NCBI GenBank assembly: GCA_036655715.1
Contig: JAVVPO010000004.1
Coordinates: 1-64,000 of the forward strand
Source of the DNA: JAVVPO01 sp036655715
Lineage (GTDB): Bacteria; Bacillota; Clostridia; Lachnospirales; Cellulosilyticaceae
Reading direction: 5' to 3'
DNA: 64,000 nucleotides
Shown piece by piece: positions 52,099 to 61,713 of this stretch; the first letter of the stretch is position 1, and each line of letters starts with the position of its first letter. The position numbers were made by a program, and so were the translations under genes. The notes below the pieces were generated by a model. It saw only the letters and a program-made list of their open reading frames with translations. It was not told the DNA's origin and searched no databases.

Positions 52099-53943
52099 TT
52101 ATGGGGTTAATTGATACTTGTTAAACTCATAAATCATTTGGCATGCTTCACCTATAGTAAACTTTTCAGATTTCACTATATTATTATACGTATCTATTGA
52201 AAGTATACCCCTATCTTTCAGATGTAATAACGCTTCTTCTTTTTGAACCTCTTCATTCATAAAACTACACAGTATCTTTGCCGCTTCTTCTTTAGTAACT
52301 AACTTGTCAGAGAAATTCATATTGACGCGATTAGTCCCCACACCACTTCGTTTGAGACTTTCTATTAACCAGTTTAAAAACTTAGTTTCTGTTATTTCTT
52401 TTTCAAGTCCAAAGTCATTCGTGTATCCCCCATTTAAAATACCCATGCGCAGCATAAACCTCACACCTTCTGCTGCCCAATAATCTTTATACGCATAATT
52501 ATAATTAAAATCTTCTAAATAAGCACCTTGTTTTTTCAATATTGTCTGAATTTCTTTTATAGCTTCAGCCCGAGAGGCTATCTCTCTAAATCCTATCTCA
52601 TTGGCTATACTATACGCACTTGCTACACCTGCTGCTTCTCCTACAGCCATACCAATAGGTATAACTCTGCTGCTTCCATGTGCTAGTGAAGAATAGCTTG
52701 CTGCTCGTCCTACAACTAATAGGTTATCTATCTGCTTAGGTACTATACATCTAAAAGGTATACTATAAGTATCTGGTGCACCCACTACGTAACCTTTATT
52801 GTCCATAGATGTGGTTTGTATATCTATAGGATAAGATGCTAGTGCAATTTTATCTTCAAAATCTCTGTTTTCTATAAGGTCTATAATGTCTAACGTATAT
52901 TCTCCCTCTATATGTCTTGTTTCTCTAATATAGAGTTCTTCTACTACTCCGCCAAATTCACTTTGCTCAAACCCTGGTAAGTGTTCTCGCATATAGTCTG
53001 TTACTTTTTGGGCTTCTATCTCACCAATTTCTAGAGCTTTACGTTTTTGCTCCGCATCTAGTCCATTTATATTTAGTATTTGTATAGCATTGATTAGTAC
53101 TGAACCATCATCTTGTAACCCTATATTCGGACCCCTTACTTTTACATTATCATGTACTGGAATATATTCCCCCATGATTTTTGAGAACCCCCATGCCGAA
53201 TATCTATTCGCATCACTACTATATTTGTTGCTATCTTTACGTAATGCATGACGTAATTCTTTCCAATCCACATTATTCACTTTGAAAACTAAAGTGACTG
53301 CTTGGTGTTCATTTTTATGCAAATCCGTCATACCTGTATAATAAGGTGCCCCACTAGCTGCTGCTATATCTGCATCTTGAGTTGCATCAATTACTCTACT
53401 GCTTTTAATTTCTTTGACTGCTTTGTTAACTTGAACTTGTATACCTACTATTTTATTATCTTTTAAGACAGGTTTGATCTCCTCTACACCTAGCATCACC
53501 GTTATATTTTCTTCAGCATTTAGCATATTAATAAACGCTTTTTCTCCTGTCTCTACATCAAATGAATACCTAGAAAATTTTTGAATTTTGGTAAAGTTAA
53601 ACGGATGTAATTTATCAAAAAATTCTTCAAATATTCCCTGAGTAAGTAGCTGATTCTTTGGTCCAAAGTTCATATCGATTGTATTTAATCCGCCTACAGT
53701 CATCAATCCTCCGATAGACTCCCTTGTATCTACAAGCAATGTCTCTAGCCCATTACGTGCACTTGACAAAGCAGCAGCTATTCCCTCTGGGTCTGAGCCG
53801 ACTACAATAACATCATAATGCTCCTCATAACTCTTACTATCTATCATTACAACCTTTTGGCTATTTGGGGATAATGCCACTCCTATCATAGCTACTACTA
53901 GACTTATTAACGCGATTAGTTTTACTACCTTATGTTTCTTCAT
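52099..53943 (-). CDS. Exported FAD-dependent oxidoreductase with SLH-like C-terminal repeats
   Basis: 614 residues. A hydrophobic segment at about 9-25 suggests export, with no lipobox Cys. The FAD-binding motif is V-V-G-S-D-P-E-G-I-A-A-A-L-S-S-A-R at about 47-63 (the usual G-x-G-x-x-G is altered to G-S-D-P-E-G). R-V-I-D-A-T-Q-D-A-D and N-L-L-V-V-G-R-A-A match PF12831-type oxidoreductases. The last 120 residues resemble two degenerate S-layer homology repeats: Y-K-D-Y-W-A-A-E-G-V-R-F-M-L-R-M-G-I-L-N-G-G-Y, then F-T-I-G-E-A-C-Q-M-I. This would place the enzyme at the cell wall. Its substrate is unknown. It is monocistronic. Confidence 0.78.
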   Translation of the reverse strand: MKKHKVVKLIALISLVVAMIGVALSPNSQKVVMIDSKSYEEHYDVIVVGSDPEGIAAALSSARNGLETLLVDTRESIGGLMTVGGLNTIDMNFGPKNQLLTQGIFEEFFDKLHPFNFTKIQKFSRYSFDVETGEKAFINMLNAEENITVMLGVEEIKPVLKDNKIVGIQVQVNKAVKEIKSSRVIDATQDADIAAASGAPYYTGMTDLHKNEHQAVTLVFKVNNVDWKELRHALRKDSNKYSSDANRYSAWGFSKIMGEYIPVHDNVKVRGPNIGLQDDGSVLINAIQILNINGLDAEQKRKALEIGEIEAQKVTDYMREHLPGFEQSEFGGVVEELYIRETRHIEGEYTLDIIDLIENRDFEDKIALASYPIDIQTTSMDNKGYVVGAPDTYSIPFRCIVPKQIDNLLVVGRAASYSSLAHGSSRVIPIGMAVGEAAGVASAYSIANEIGFREIASRAEAIKEIQTILKKQGAYLEDFNYNYAYKDYWAAEGVRFMLRMGILNGGYTNDFGLEKEITETKFLNWLIESLKRSGVGTNRVNMNFSDKLVTKEEAAKILCSFMNEEVQKEEALLHLKDRGILSIDTYNNIVKSEKFTIGEACQMIYEFNKYQLTP

Positions 53944-54016
53944 GTACCCTCCCTATGCTTAGTCTTGTGTCTATTTTTTATTTTATCATACGTGCCACGA
54001 AATAGTCTACGTCATA

Positions 54017-54059
54017 AATAATAAGACTCCTAAGGTTTTATCACCTAGGAGTCTTATTA
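54017..54059 (-). terminator. Terminator of the rel-dtd operon
   Basis: AATAAGACTCCTA pairs with TAGGAGTCTTATT, with inner CC/GG pairs and a short loop, downstream of dtd. Confidence 0.8.
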
Positions 54060-54065
54060 TCTCTA

Positions 54066-54515
54066 TTATATAATCTTGCTACTATCTAACAAAATCGTTA
54101 CAGGTCCATCATTTAAAAGTCTAACTTTCATATCTGCTTGGAACTGTCCGGTCTGAAATGGTACATCTTGTTGACTTAATTTCTGAATAAATCTATCATA
54201 TTTCACTTGGGCAACACCTGGGCTACCTGATGCCATAAAACTAGGTCTCATACCTTTAGTTGCATCACCATAGAGCGTGAAGTTAGGTACAATCAGTACT
54301 TCACCTTTTATATCTCTTATGGATAAGTTCATCTTATCCGCATCATCTTCAAAAATCCTTAATCCTAATACCTTATTAATGATATATTCCATATCTTTTT
54401 CTGTGTCATCTGCTTTAATACCTACAAGTACCAATAACCCCTTATCTATGTTGGCCACTTGTAGCCCATCTATCGTCACAGATGCTTCTGTTACCCTTTG
54501 TACAACGGATCTCAT
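54066..54515 (-). CDS. dtd: D-aminoacyl-tRNA deacylase
   Basis: 149 residues, the standard length, starting at M-R-S-V-V-Q-R-V with AAAGGAG seven bases upstream (an earlier ATG is rejected). It removes D-amino acids from tRNA. The motif N-F-T-L-Y-G-D-A-T-K-G-M-R-P-S-F and the G-P-V-T-I-L-L-D-S end are family signatures. The Gly-cisPro gate is seen in N-D-G-P-V-T. It lies ten bases after rel, an order conserved in Firmicutes. Confidence 0.97.
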   Translation of the reverse strand: MRSVVQRVTEASVTIDGLQVANIDKGLLVLVGIKADDTEKDMEYIINKVLGLRIFEDDADKMNLSIRDIKGEVLIVPNFTLYGDATKGMRPSFMASGSPGVAQVKYDRFIQKLSQQDVPFQTGQFQADMKVRLLNDGPVTILLDSSKII

Positions 54516-54525
54516 AACTTCTCCT

Positions 54526-56766
54526 TTAAGAGGATACCCGAGTAACCTCAACTACATCTTGAATTTGTCTTGATTTTCTTATAAGCTCTTCTAATTGGTA
54601 CGTATGAGTAATCTCTATACGCACATTAAAGATAGCTTCGCTATTTTTAGTTGTTCTTGCATTAAGCGATTTAACTGGAATCTTCATATCTGTAAGCACT
54701 TTTGAAATATCTACAATAATACCTATACGATCTGTTCCTGTTATCTGAATCTCTGTAATATAAGTTCTCTTTGTTTCTTCTTCTTTAAACCAATCAGCTT
54801 CTATCAGTCTTTCTTTTTCATATTCTGGCATGTGAATGATATTTACACAATCCGTCCTATGAATAGATACACCTCTACCTCGTGTGATATAGCCTACAAT
54901 CTCATCACCTGGAAGTGGCCTACAACATCTTGAGAATCTAACAGCTACATCACCTACACCTCTTACAACAATACCACTCTTACTCTTTTGCGGCGTCTCA
55001 TACTTCTCGCAAATAGGATGCTCATGCTGATTTAGAATTTCTTCCGGTGTTACAATTGATTTTCTATTTTTAATATTTTCATCTATAAGTCTTTGAATAA
55101 TTTGTTTTTCTTTGATGCTGCCATAACCTATAGATGCATAGACAGACTCCCAGCTTTTAAGCCCATACCTTCTATACACATTCTCCACACACTGTGAATC
55201 TAGTAATGTCCCTAGTACATAGCCTCTTTGTTTTGCACAAGCTTCTAAAAGCTCTTTTCCTCTTGTGATATCTTCTTGTTTATATTGTTTTCTAAACCAT
55301 TGATTAATTTTTGTCTTCGCCTGTGTGCTTCTTACAATCTTTAACCAATCACGGCTAGGTCCTTTAGAGTTTTGTGAGGTAAGAATCTCTATACGGTCTC
55401 CATTCTTAATGACATACTCAAACGTTACAATTTTGCCATTTACTTTGGCTCCTGTCATCTTGTTACCTATATCACTATGGATATTATAAGCAAAGTCAAT
55501 AGGTGTAGAACCCTTTGGTAAGGTAAGGAGCTCTCCTTTTGGTGTAAAGACATACACTTGGTCTGTATACACATCAAGATCAAGTTTTAATGCATCCATA
55601 AACTCTGCATTATCACTCATATCTCTTTGCCATTCAAGTATTTGTTTTAGCCAAGATAGCTTCTCTTCGGATCTATCTTTCTCGCTACCATCTGTTTTCC
55701 CCTCTATTTGTCCATCTTTGTACTTCCAGTGAGCTGCAATACCGTATTCAGCTGTACGGTGCATATCTTCTGTACGGATTTGCATCTCAAATGGCGTTCC
55801 TTCAAATCCCATAACTGTTGTATGCAAGGACTGGTACATATTAGGCTTAGGCATAGCTATATAATCTTTAAATCTACCTGGAATAGGTGTATACATCTCA
55901 TGAATAATTCCAAGTACCCCATAGCAATCTTTTACATTTTCAACTATAGCTCTTACTGCAAATAAATCATAAATTTGATCTAGTGTTTTATTCTTATTCA
56001 CTATTTTTTTGTAGATACTAAAGAAATGCTTAGGTCTACCTTCTACCACAGCTTTAATCCCTGCTTCATCTAGTTTTTGTTTGATATGTTCTACTATTTC
56101 TTCAATATACTGAATACGTTCTACACGTTTCTTAGATATCTTATGCGCCAGATCATAGTAAACCTCTGGTTCTATATATCTTAAAGACAGATCCTCTAAA
56201 TCTGCTTTAATTTTACAAATACCTAATCTATGAGCAATCGGTGCATAGATATTAAGTGTTTCTTGAGCCTTTTCTTTTTGCTTATGGGGTGGCATATATT
56301 TAAGCGTCTGCATATTATGCAGTCTATCTGCAAGTTTAATAAGGACAACCCTAATATCTTGCGCCATAGCTAAAAACATTTTTCTATAATTTTCAGCTTG
56401 TATTTCTTCTTTTTGAAGTTGTCTATTTTGAGAAGAATACTGTATTTGTCCAAGCTTTGTCACACCATCTACTAATAAAGCTACTTCTTTATTAAATATA
56501 CGTTCTATATCCTCAAGGGTATAATCTGTATCCTCTACGACATCATGTAGGAGACCAGCTGTAATAGATTCTATATCCAGTTCCAAATCAGCAAGTATAT
56601 ATGCTACTTCTAATGGGTGTATGATATAAGGTTCTCCCGACTTTCTGAGTTGTCCTGTATGCGCCTCATTTGCTAAATTATAGGCCTTCTCTACCATACT
56701 TAAATCATCAGAAGGGTGGTACGAACGTATTCTATTAATTAGCTTTTTATAAATTTCACCCGGCAT
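54526..56766 (-). CDS. relA: Bifunctional (p)ppGpp synthetase/hydrolase Rel
   Basis: 746 residues. It makes and degrades the stringent-response alarmone. In order: HD hydrolase domain (I-I-H-P-L-E-V-A-Y, L-L-H-D-V-V-E-D-T), synthetase domain (R-P-K-H-F-F-S-I-Y-K-K, K-P-N-M-Y-Q-S-L-H-T-T), TGS (about 400-460), a zinc-finger-like helical region with C-C-R-P-L-P-G-D-E, and a C-terminal ACT domain. Key active residues in both domains are present, so it is probably bifunctional. AAGGGGG precedes the ATG. Confidence 0.98.
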   Translation of the reverse strand: MPGEIYKKLINRIRSYHPSDDLSMVEKAYNLANEAHTGQLRKSGEPYIIHPLEVAYILADLELDIESITAGLLHDVVEDTDYTLEDIERIFNKEVALLVDGVTKLGQIQYSSQNRQLQKEEIQAENYRKMFLAMAQDIRVVLIKLADRLHNMQTLKYMPPHKQKEKAQETLNIYAPIAHRLGICKIKADLEDLSLRYIEPEVYYDLAHKISKKRVERIQYIEEIVEHIKQKLDEAGIKAVVEGRPKHFFSIYKKIVNKNKTLDQIYDLFAVRAIVENVKDCYGVLGIIHEMYTPIPGRFKDYIAMPKPNMYQSLHTTVMGFEGTPFEMQIRTEDMHRTAEYGIAAHWKYKDGQIEGKTDGSEKDRSEEKLSWLKQILEWQRDMSDNAEFMDALKLDLDVYTDQVYVFTPKGELLTLPKGSTPIDFAYNIHSDIGNKMTGAKVNGKIVTFEYVIKNGDRIEILTSQNSKGPSRDWLKIVRSTQAKTKINQWFRKQYKQEDITRGKELLEACAKQRGYVLGTLLDSQCVENVYRRYGLKSWESVYASIGYGSIKEKQIIQRLIDENIKNRKSIVTPEEILNQHEHPICEKYETPQKSKSGIVVRGVGDVAVRFSRCCRPLPGDEIVGYITRGRGVSIHRTDCVNIIHMPEYEKERLIEADWFKEEETKRTYITEIQITGTDRIGIIVDISKVLTDMKIPVKSLNARTTKNSEAIFNVRIEITHTYQLEELIRKSRQIQDVVEVTRVSS

Positions 56767-56924
56767 GTTGTACCCCCTTAGGCTTAAATTCTACATAATT
56801 TTTATATTATTAATATTATAGACATGTTATAAGAAAAATTCAATGCTATTCCTTGATTAATCTTGAATAAATATTAGAATATACTATTTTTATCTTATGT
56901 TTTCCTCTATAAAAGCGTTCTCTA

Positions 56925-56978
56925 ATAGAAAAAAGAGCTAATTATAACTTTTAAAGTTTAATTAGCTCTTTTTTCTAT
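56925..56978 (-). terminator. Terminator of the recJ-apt operon
   Basis: AGAAAAAAGAGCTAATTA pairs with TAATTAGCTCTTTTTTCT, and the T-run is built into the stem. Confidence 0.85.
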
Positions 56979-56987
56979 TAACTATTA

Positions 56988-57500
56988 TTAGTATTTTAAT
57001 AAAGATACAACGTCTTTACCTTCTAATAAAGCTCTACCATTTAAATCTTCAAGTTCAATTAAGTAAACAATCTTAACAACTTCTCCACCTAATTTTTCAA
57101 TAAGTTCTACCATAGCTTGTGTTGTTCCACCCGTTGCTAAAAGGTCATCAATGATAACTACTTTTTGTCCTGGTGTAATAGAGTCGATATGCATCTCGAT
57201 AGTATTGCTACCATACTCTAAATCATAGCTTTGAGAAATAGTTTGATATGGTAATTTACCTGGTTTTCTAACTGGTACAAATCCTTTTTCTAATTTGTAT
57301 GCTAGAGGTACACCAAAAATAAATCCTCTTGATTCTGGTCCTATTACTAGGTCAAAATCTATTCCTTCTACTTCTTTTGCCATTGCATCAACAGCGTATG
57401 TTAAACCTTTTGGATCTTGCAATAATGGTGTAATATCTCTAAACAGAATACCTTCTTTTGGGAAGTTCTCTATATCACGAATGAGAGAATATAAATCCAT
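56988..57500 (-). CDS. apt: Adenine phosphoribosyltransferase
   Basis: 170 residues, the standard length, starting at M-D-L-Y-S-L-I after GGAGGAAG; upstream ATGs would overlap recJ and lack a ribosome site. It salvages adenine to AMP. The PRPP-binding loop V-V-I-I-D-D-L-L-A-T-G-G-T and G-P-E-S-R-G-F-I-F-G are visible. It follows recJ by 29 bp. Confidence 0.97.
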   Translation of the reverse strand: MDLYSLIRDIENFPKEGILFRDITPLLQDPKGLTYAVDAMAKEVEGIDFDLVIGPESRGFIFGVPLAYKLEKGFVPVRKPGKLPYQTISQSYDLEYGSNTIEMHIDSITPGQKVVIIDDLLATGGTTQAMVELIEKLGGEVVKIVYLIELEDLNGRALLEGKDVVSLLKY

Positions 57501-57529
57501 GCTGCTTCCTCCTGCTCTTTTCATTATTT

Positions 57530-59860
57530 TTAGTTGCACATACATCCTGCAAATTTTTGAAGATGCATGTATCTTTTTGAATGCTCAAGATTTGTTTTAG
57601 ATGATAACTTCATTTCATATGTTATCTTATCATCTATCAGCTTATAGCATATAAGCCCTAATTCCTCAAATACATCTAATGCTTGAAGCAATTTGTATTC
57701 TGTCATATTACATGTATCAAGTGAGCTTACCGCTTTGTGTATATATATATAATTTTGTTTATTATTCTTCAAAAATTTATATATCACCTTACAATCTACA
57801 TAGCTTGGAACCATCTTCGGTACTTGCTTGATGTGATTGTTTAGAGACGGATTGATACAAGTATAATCTATCTTTGTCTTAAAATCCCATTCATAATTAG
57901 TGTTCTCATTAAACTGATTATCTAATAACGAATTGACATAGATTATGGGCTCCTCTTTTAGGCCGTACCATTCATTATAACATATTTCATTTAAGTTAGT
58001 AATAGGTTTTTGCTGGTTTTTATAAATTTTATAGATTTCTTTTAGACCATTTTCAGTAAATACATTAACCCGATCTGTAGTACTAGCCATTTTATGAATG
58101 TTAACTTCACTTCTTTTAATAATCTCTGGCTCTTTCATATAGTTATACAAAGAAAGATAATATTTACTTTCCATCACTTTTTCTGCTGGAGATTGGATAT
58201 CTTTAATCCTTATTTGTACAGTCGTTCGACCATTCCATTCATTTTTCACTATTTCTCCGGCAATAATCACTTCTTCCCCTTCACTTAAATACTCAGCTAA
58301 GTATCCTTTGCCAAAGCCTACTCCTTGAAACACATTTTGCCCTTTTTGAATAGATAGCTTAAGGTGCTTATTATCTTGGCCTATTTGTTGTATATATTGA
58401 ATTTCACCACTAATGGCAAAGGTAGGTGATGGATTAGCTGAGCCAAAAGGTTCTAGCTGCTCTAATTCATTACATAATGATAAAGTCAATTCGTTAGCCT
58501 CTATCTCTGTATCTATGTCCAAACAAGGTGTTAATAATTCTTCCGCCAAATGCTCCTCAGTATAGCTACTTATATCGCTTATAAATATCTCTAGCATTTT
58601 TTCATCAAGAGAAAGCCCTGCTGCCATTTCATGTCCACCAAATCTTATCAGCTTATCTCTATTATGATTAATGGCTTCAAAAATATTAAATCCTGCTATA
58701 CTTCTAGCTGATCCTGAATATACCCCATCTTCTAATGTTAAAATGATAGTTGGCTTATAATATTGTCCCATAATACGTGAAGCAACTATTCCTATTACGC
58801 CATGATGCCATTTTTTTCCTGCTACAATAATAATTTTTTCTTTTTCTACATCTATATTTTCATCTATATAACGCTGAGCTTCTTCTACTATCTGAGCTTC
58901 CATCTCTTGGCGTTTTTTATTTTCCGCATCCAGTAGGAGTGCAATTTTTTTAGCTTTTTCTAAATCTCTCGTTACTAAAAGCTCTACCCCAAGTTTTGCA
59001 TCACTTATTCTTCCTGCAGCATTGATTCTAGGTCCTAATTGATAGCCTATTAGATTAGATGTAATCTTATTATCTTTAGTTTGCAACAAACCTAATAGCG
59101 CTTTAAGTCCCACATGTACTGTTTTACCCATTTGCATAAATCCTAGATAAGTAATAACTCTATTTTCATCTTCTAAGGGAACTACATCAGCTACTGTTCC
59201 TAGTGCCACAATATCTAAGTACTGCCAGATTTGATCTTCTACGTCTTCCCTTATAGCTAAAGCATGTATCAACTTGAATGTTACTCCCACTCCTGCTAAG
59301 GCATCAAACGGATATGTACTCCCGGGTCTTTTAGGATTGATAACACAGTAAGCTGCTGGTAGCTCCTCTTGACACTCATGATGATCTGTTATAATAATGT
59401 CTAATCCTATTTCTTTTGCATAGCTTACCTCATCTATAGCTGCTATACCTGTATCTACGGTAATAACAAGATTTGCATATTCCTCAATCTTTTTAAGTGC
59501 TTCTTTGTTCAGACCATACCCCTCAGTTTGCCTATTCGGGATATAATAAGAAACTTCATATCCTAAAGATTTTAAAAATATATATAAAATAGATGTACTC
59601 GTCACACCATCTACATCATAATCTCCATAAATGACAATTTCTTTTCCCTCTTGCTTCACACGCCTTATTCTCTCTACTGCTCTTTCCATATCACTTAATA
59701 AATAAGGATTATATAATTGCGTTTGACTTGGATGTAAGAACTTGTATCTTGCCTCCGCACCATCTATTCCTCTATTATCTAATATCTGTTCTATAATATG
59801 GGCTTTCGTACCATTGTTTTTACTGTTCCATTTATACTTGCTTGGTAACAAATTTTTCAC
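57530..59860 (-). CDS. recJ: Single-stranded-DNA-specific exonuclease RecJ
   Basis: 776 residues. It degrades single-stranded DNA 5' to 3' in repair and recombination. The motifs I-Y-G-D-Y-D-V-D-G-V-T-S, V-D-T-G, I-I-T-D-H-H-E (the DHH motif) and G-G-H-E-M-A-A-G (the DHHA1 domain) carry the metal-binding Asp and His residues. An OB fold lies near 450-545. The last 200 residues are longer than in classical RecJ and are weakly conserved, as in other clostridial RecJ proteins. I used GTG; a TTG nine bases downstream has better spacing to AAAGGGTG and may be the real start. Confidence 0.95.
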   Translation of the reverse strand: MKNLLPSKYKWNSKNNGTKAHIIEQILDNRGIDGAEARYKFLHPSQTQLYNPYLLSDMERAVERIRRVKQEGKEIVIYGDYDVDGVTSTSILYIFLKSLGYEVSYYIPNRQTEGYGLNKEALKKIEEYANLVITVDTGIAAIDEVSYAKEIGLDIIITDHHECQEELPAAYCVINPKRPGSTYPFDALAGVGVTFKLIHALAIREDVEDQIWQYLDIVALGTVADVVPLEDENRVITYLGFMQMGKTVHVGLKALLGLLQTKDNKITSNLIGYQLGPRINAAGRISDAKLGVELLVTRDLEKAKKIALLLDAENKKRQEMEAQIVEEAQRYIDENIDVEKEKIIIVAGKKWHHGVIGIVASRIMGQYYKPTIILTLEDGVYSGSARSIAGFNIFEAINHNRDKLIRFGGHEMAAGLSLDEKMLEIFISDISSYTEEHLAEELLTPCLDIDTEIEANELTLSLCNELEQLEPFGSANPSPTFAISGEIQYIQQIGQDNKHLKLSIQKGQNVFQGVGFGKGYLAEYLSEGEEVIIAGEIVKNEWNGRTTVQIRIKDIQSPAEKVMESKYYLSLYNYMKEPEIIKRSEVNIHKMASTTDRVNVFTENGLKEIYKIYKNQQKPITNLNEICYNEWYGLKEEPIIYVNSLLDNQFNENTNYEWDFKTKIDYTCINPSLNNHIKQVPKMVPSYVDCKVIYKFLKNNKQNYIYIHKAVSSLDTCNMTEYKLLQALDVFEELGLICYKLIDDKITYEMKLSSKTNLEHSKRYMHLQKFAGCMCN

Positions 59861-59930
59861 CCTTTCTCATTTTCATATCTCTAATTATAACATATTTTAT
59901 TCTATACCCAATTTATTTATTTTTTATAGC

Positions 59931-59960
59931 TGTACAATGGAATTATATTTATGATATAAT
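59931..59960 (+). promoter_or_regulatory. Promoter of the S1-domain gene
   Basis: TGTACA (59931-59936) and TATAAT (59955-59960) are 18 bp apart, 34 bp ahead of the ATG. Confidence 0.6.
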
Positions 59961-59993
59961 TTATACGTTATTTACTTAAATAGGAGTGTTATT

Positions 59994-60359
59994 ATGTCGG
60001 AAAAATTTCAAGTAGGTCAAATTATTGAAGGAACTGTTACAGGAGTAAAACCATTTGGTGCTTTTGTGTCCCTTGACGCAACAACTCAAGGTCTAGTTCA
60101 TATCTCTCATGTAACTCATGGTTTCTTAGAAAACATTGCAGAGGCAGTTAAAGTGGGAGATGTAGTTAAAGTTAAAATTTTATCTATTGATTCAGAAAAA
60201 GGTAAAATTTCTCTTTCTATGAAAAATGCTAAACCAGCTCCACCTAGACAACAACAAAAAAAGGAAATTCCAATTGAGGATTTTGAAACCCTTATGAAGA
60301 ATTTCATGAAAGACTCTAATGACCGTCATACTGATATTAACAAACGCTTAAATCGTTAA
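59994..60359 (+). CDS. S1-domain RNA-binding protein (GSP13/YugI-like)
   Basis: 121 residues. A single S1 domain fills residues 6-76: G-Q-I-I-E-G-T-V-T-G-V-K-P-F-G-A-F-V-S-L, then G-L-V-H-I-S-H and G-D-V-V-K-V-K-I-L-S-I-D, S-L-S-M-K. A basic Gln/Lys tail and a short helical end follow. It resembles ribosome-associated general stress protein 13/CvfD. TAGGAGTG precedes the ATG. It is the only plus-strand gene within the 49-64 kb minus-strand block and has its own promoter and terminator. Confidence 0.9.
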   Translation: MSEKFQVGQIIEGTVTGVKPFGAFVSLDATTQGLVHISHVTHGFLENIAEAVKVGDVVKVKILSIDSEKGKISLSMKNAKPAPPRQQQKKEIPIEDFETLMKNFMKDSNDRHTDINKRLNR

Positions 60360-60396
60360 TAAGGTCTCTAGAAACTTTTTGACACAATTTAATAAA

Positions 60397-60434
60397 AATA
60401 AAAAAGCCTAGCTATTTTGCTAGGCTTTTTTATT
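60397..60434 (+). terminator. Terminator of the S1-domain gene
   Basis: AAAAAGCCTAGC pairs with GCTAGGCTTTTT, followed by TATTT. Confidence 0.85.
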
Positions 60435-60491
60435 TCCACCAATGACATCTACTAACTTAGTTCCTATTAGTAACTTAAAGTCCGCTATTGA

Positions 60492-60725
60492 TGCTTTTTG
60501 GGAGATTATGATACTTTTAAAGTTGCCTTCCAATCTATGACTCTTGCTAATTTTGATTCGGTTTGGATATAACTTGTTGAAAAATTAGACGTCACACTAG
60601 AAATCATCCACACAACTAGCCAAGATACGCCCACCACACAAGGTTTGTTCTCTCCCATGACCATAGATGTAATAGAATATGTATACTACCTTAAACCTCA
60701 AAATATGCGTACTGATTACATTTAA
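60492..60725 (+). pseudogene. Decayed reading frame, unrecognised
   Basis: 78 codons in one frame interrupted by a single TAA near 60579. Protein-like stretches (G-D-Y-D-T-F-K-V-A-F-Q-S-M-T-L-A-N-F-D, then L-E-I-I-H-T-T-S-Q-D-T-P-T-T-Q-G) suggest an eroded C-terminal fragment of a gene. I do not recognise the family, and there is no start codon with a ribosome site. Confidence 0.3.
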
Positions 60726-60735
60726 GTAAATAATC

Positions 60736-60778
60736 AAAAAAGCTGGTCTCTGTATAAATTACAGAAACCAGCTTTTAG
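60736..60778 (-). terminator. Terminator of the secD-secF transcript
   Basis: AAAAGCTGGT pairs with ACCAGCTTTT, with inner TCTGTA/TACAGA pairs, and is followed on the minus strand by TTTTTTGATT. Confidence 0.85.
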
Positions 60779-60801
60779 TAGTCTAGAGTTTTCACTTGTT
60801 T

Positions 60802-61698
60802 CTAGTTTTTAGCACTTTTACTTCTATGTTTTTTTCTCATTTCAAACCAAATTGGGCTGGCAATGAATATAGATGAATATGTTCCTGAAATAATTCCTAT
60901 TAGAAGTGGAAACGCAAATTCTTTTACTGATGATGTTCCAAATATAAATAGTAACGCCACCATTACAAGTGTTGTAAGTGATGTATTTATTGAACGTGAT
61001 AAGGTTTGATTAATACTTGTATTAATCACTTCTTCATCATTTCCCTTCATACGTCCCTTATTCTCACGGATACGGTCAAATACAATGATTGTATCATTGA
61101 TAGAGTATCCTATGATTGTAAGCATCGCTGCAATGAATGAGTTATTAATTGGTATTCTAAATATAGAATATACTGCAAGCATGATAAGCACGTCATGGAT
61201 AAGCCCAGCAACGGCACTCGCTCCAAATTTAAAATCTTTGAATCTTATAGAGATATAAATAAGCATAAGTATAGCTCCTAGCACTACGGCTTCTATAGCT
61301 TTTGCTTTAATCTCTGGACTAATAGTTGGTGATACAAAGTCTTCTACAAGAATCGGATTACCTTCTATGTTGTATTTTTCTTTAATTTTATCCACAAAAG
61401 TTTTTCTTTGCACCTGCTCTGTTGGTTTAGTTGTAATAATAACCTCATTAGTTCCTGGTACATTTTGTATTCTAGCTGTCTCATCACCTAAATGTTCTTC
61501 TACTAGTGGACGGATTTCCTCTTCAATATTGTACTCCATACCAATATTAAGATGCATTATTGTACCACCCTTAAACTCGATACCATAATTTAATATATCA
61601 TTGCCGTTCATTGCTTGGAAAGGCATAGTCAATAATCCTATGAGGATAATGATAGCTGATATAATAAAGAATTTTTTTCTATTTTTTATAAAGTTCAT
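60802..61698 (-). CDS. secF: Protein translocase subunit SecF
   Basis: 298 residues. With SecD it uses the proton-motive force to help proteins leave the Sec channel. The first membrane segment is at about 12-28, then the periplasmic F-K-G-G-T and, in the second half, five membrane segments with I-G-Y-S-I-N-D-T-I-I-V-F-D-R-I-R-E, the RND-type SecF signature. AAAGGAGGG precedes the ATG, and it starts 15 bp after secD. Confidence 0.97.
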   Translation of the reverse strand: MNFIKNRKKFFIISAIIILIGLLTMPFQAMNGNDILNYGIEFKGGTIMHLNIGMEYNIEEEIRPLVEEHLGDETARIQNVPGTNEVIITTKPTEQVQRKTFVDKIKEKYNIEGNPILVEDFVSPTISPEIKAKAIEAVVLGAILMLIYISIRFKDFKFGASAVAGLIHDVLIMLAVYSIFRIPINNSFIAAMLTIIGYSINDTIIVFDRIRENKGRMKGNDEEVINTSINQTLSRSINTSLTTLVMVALLFIFGTSSVKEFAFPLLIGIISGTYSSIFIASPIWFEMRKKHRSKSAKN

Positions 61699-61713
61699 AT
61701 TCTACGCCCTCCT

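Larger units (their letters stand above)
60360..60801. other. Intergenic region with decayed frame and two terminators
   Basis: 442 bp. It holds the terminator of the S1 gene, a broken open frame (60492-60725) and the terminator of secF. I see no functional gene. Confidence 0.6.
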
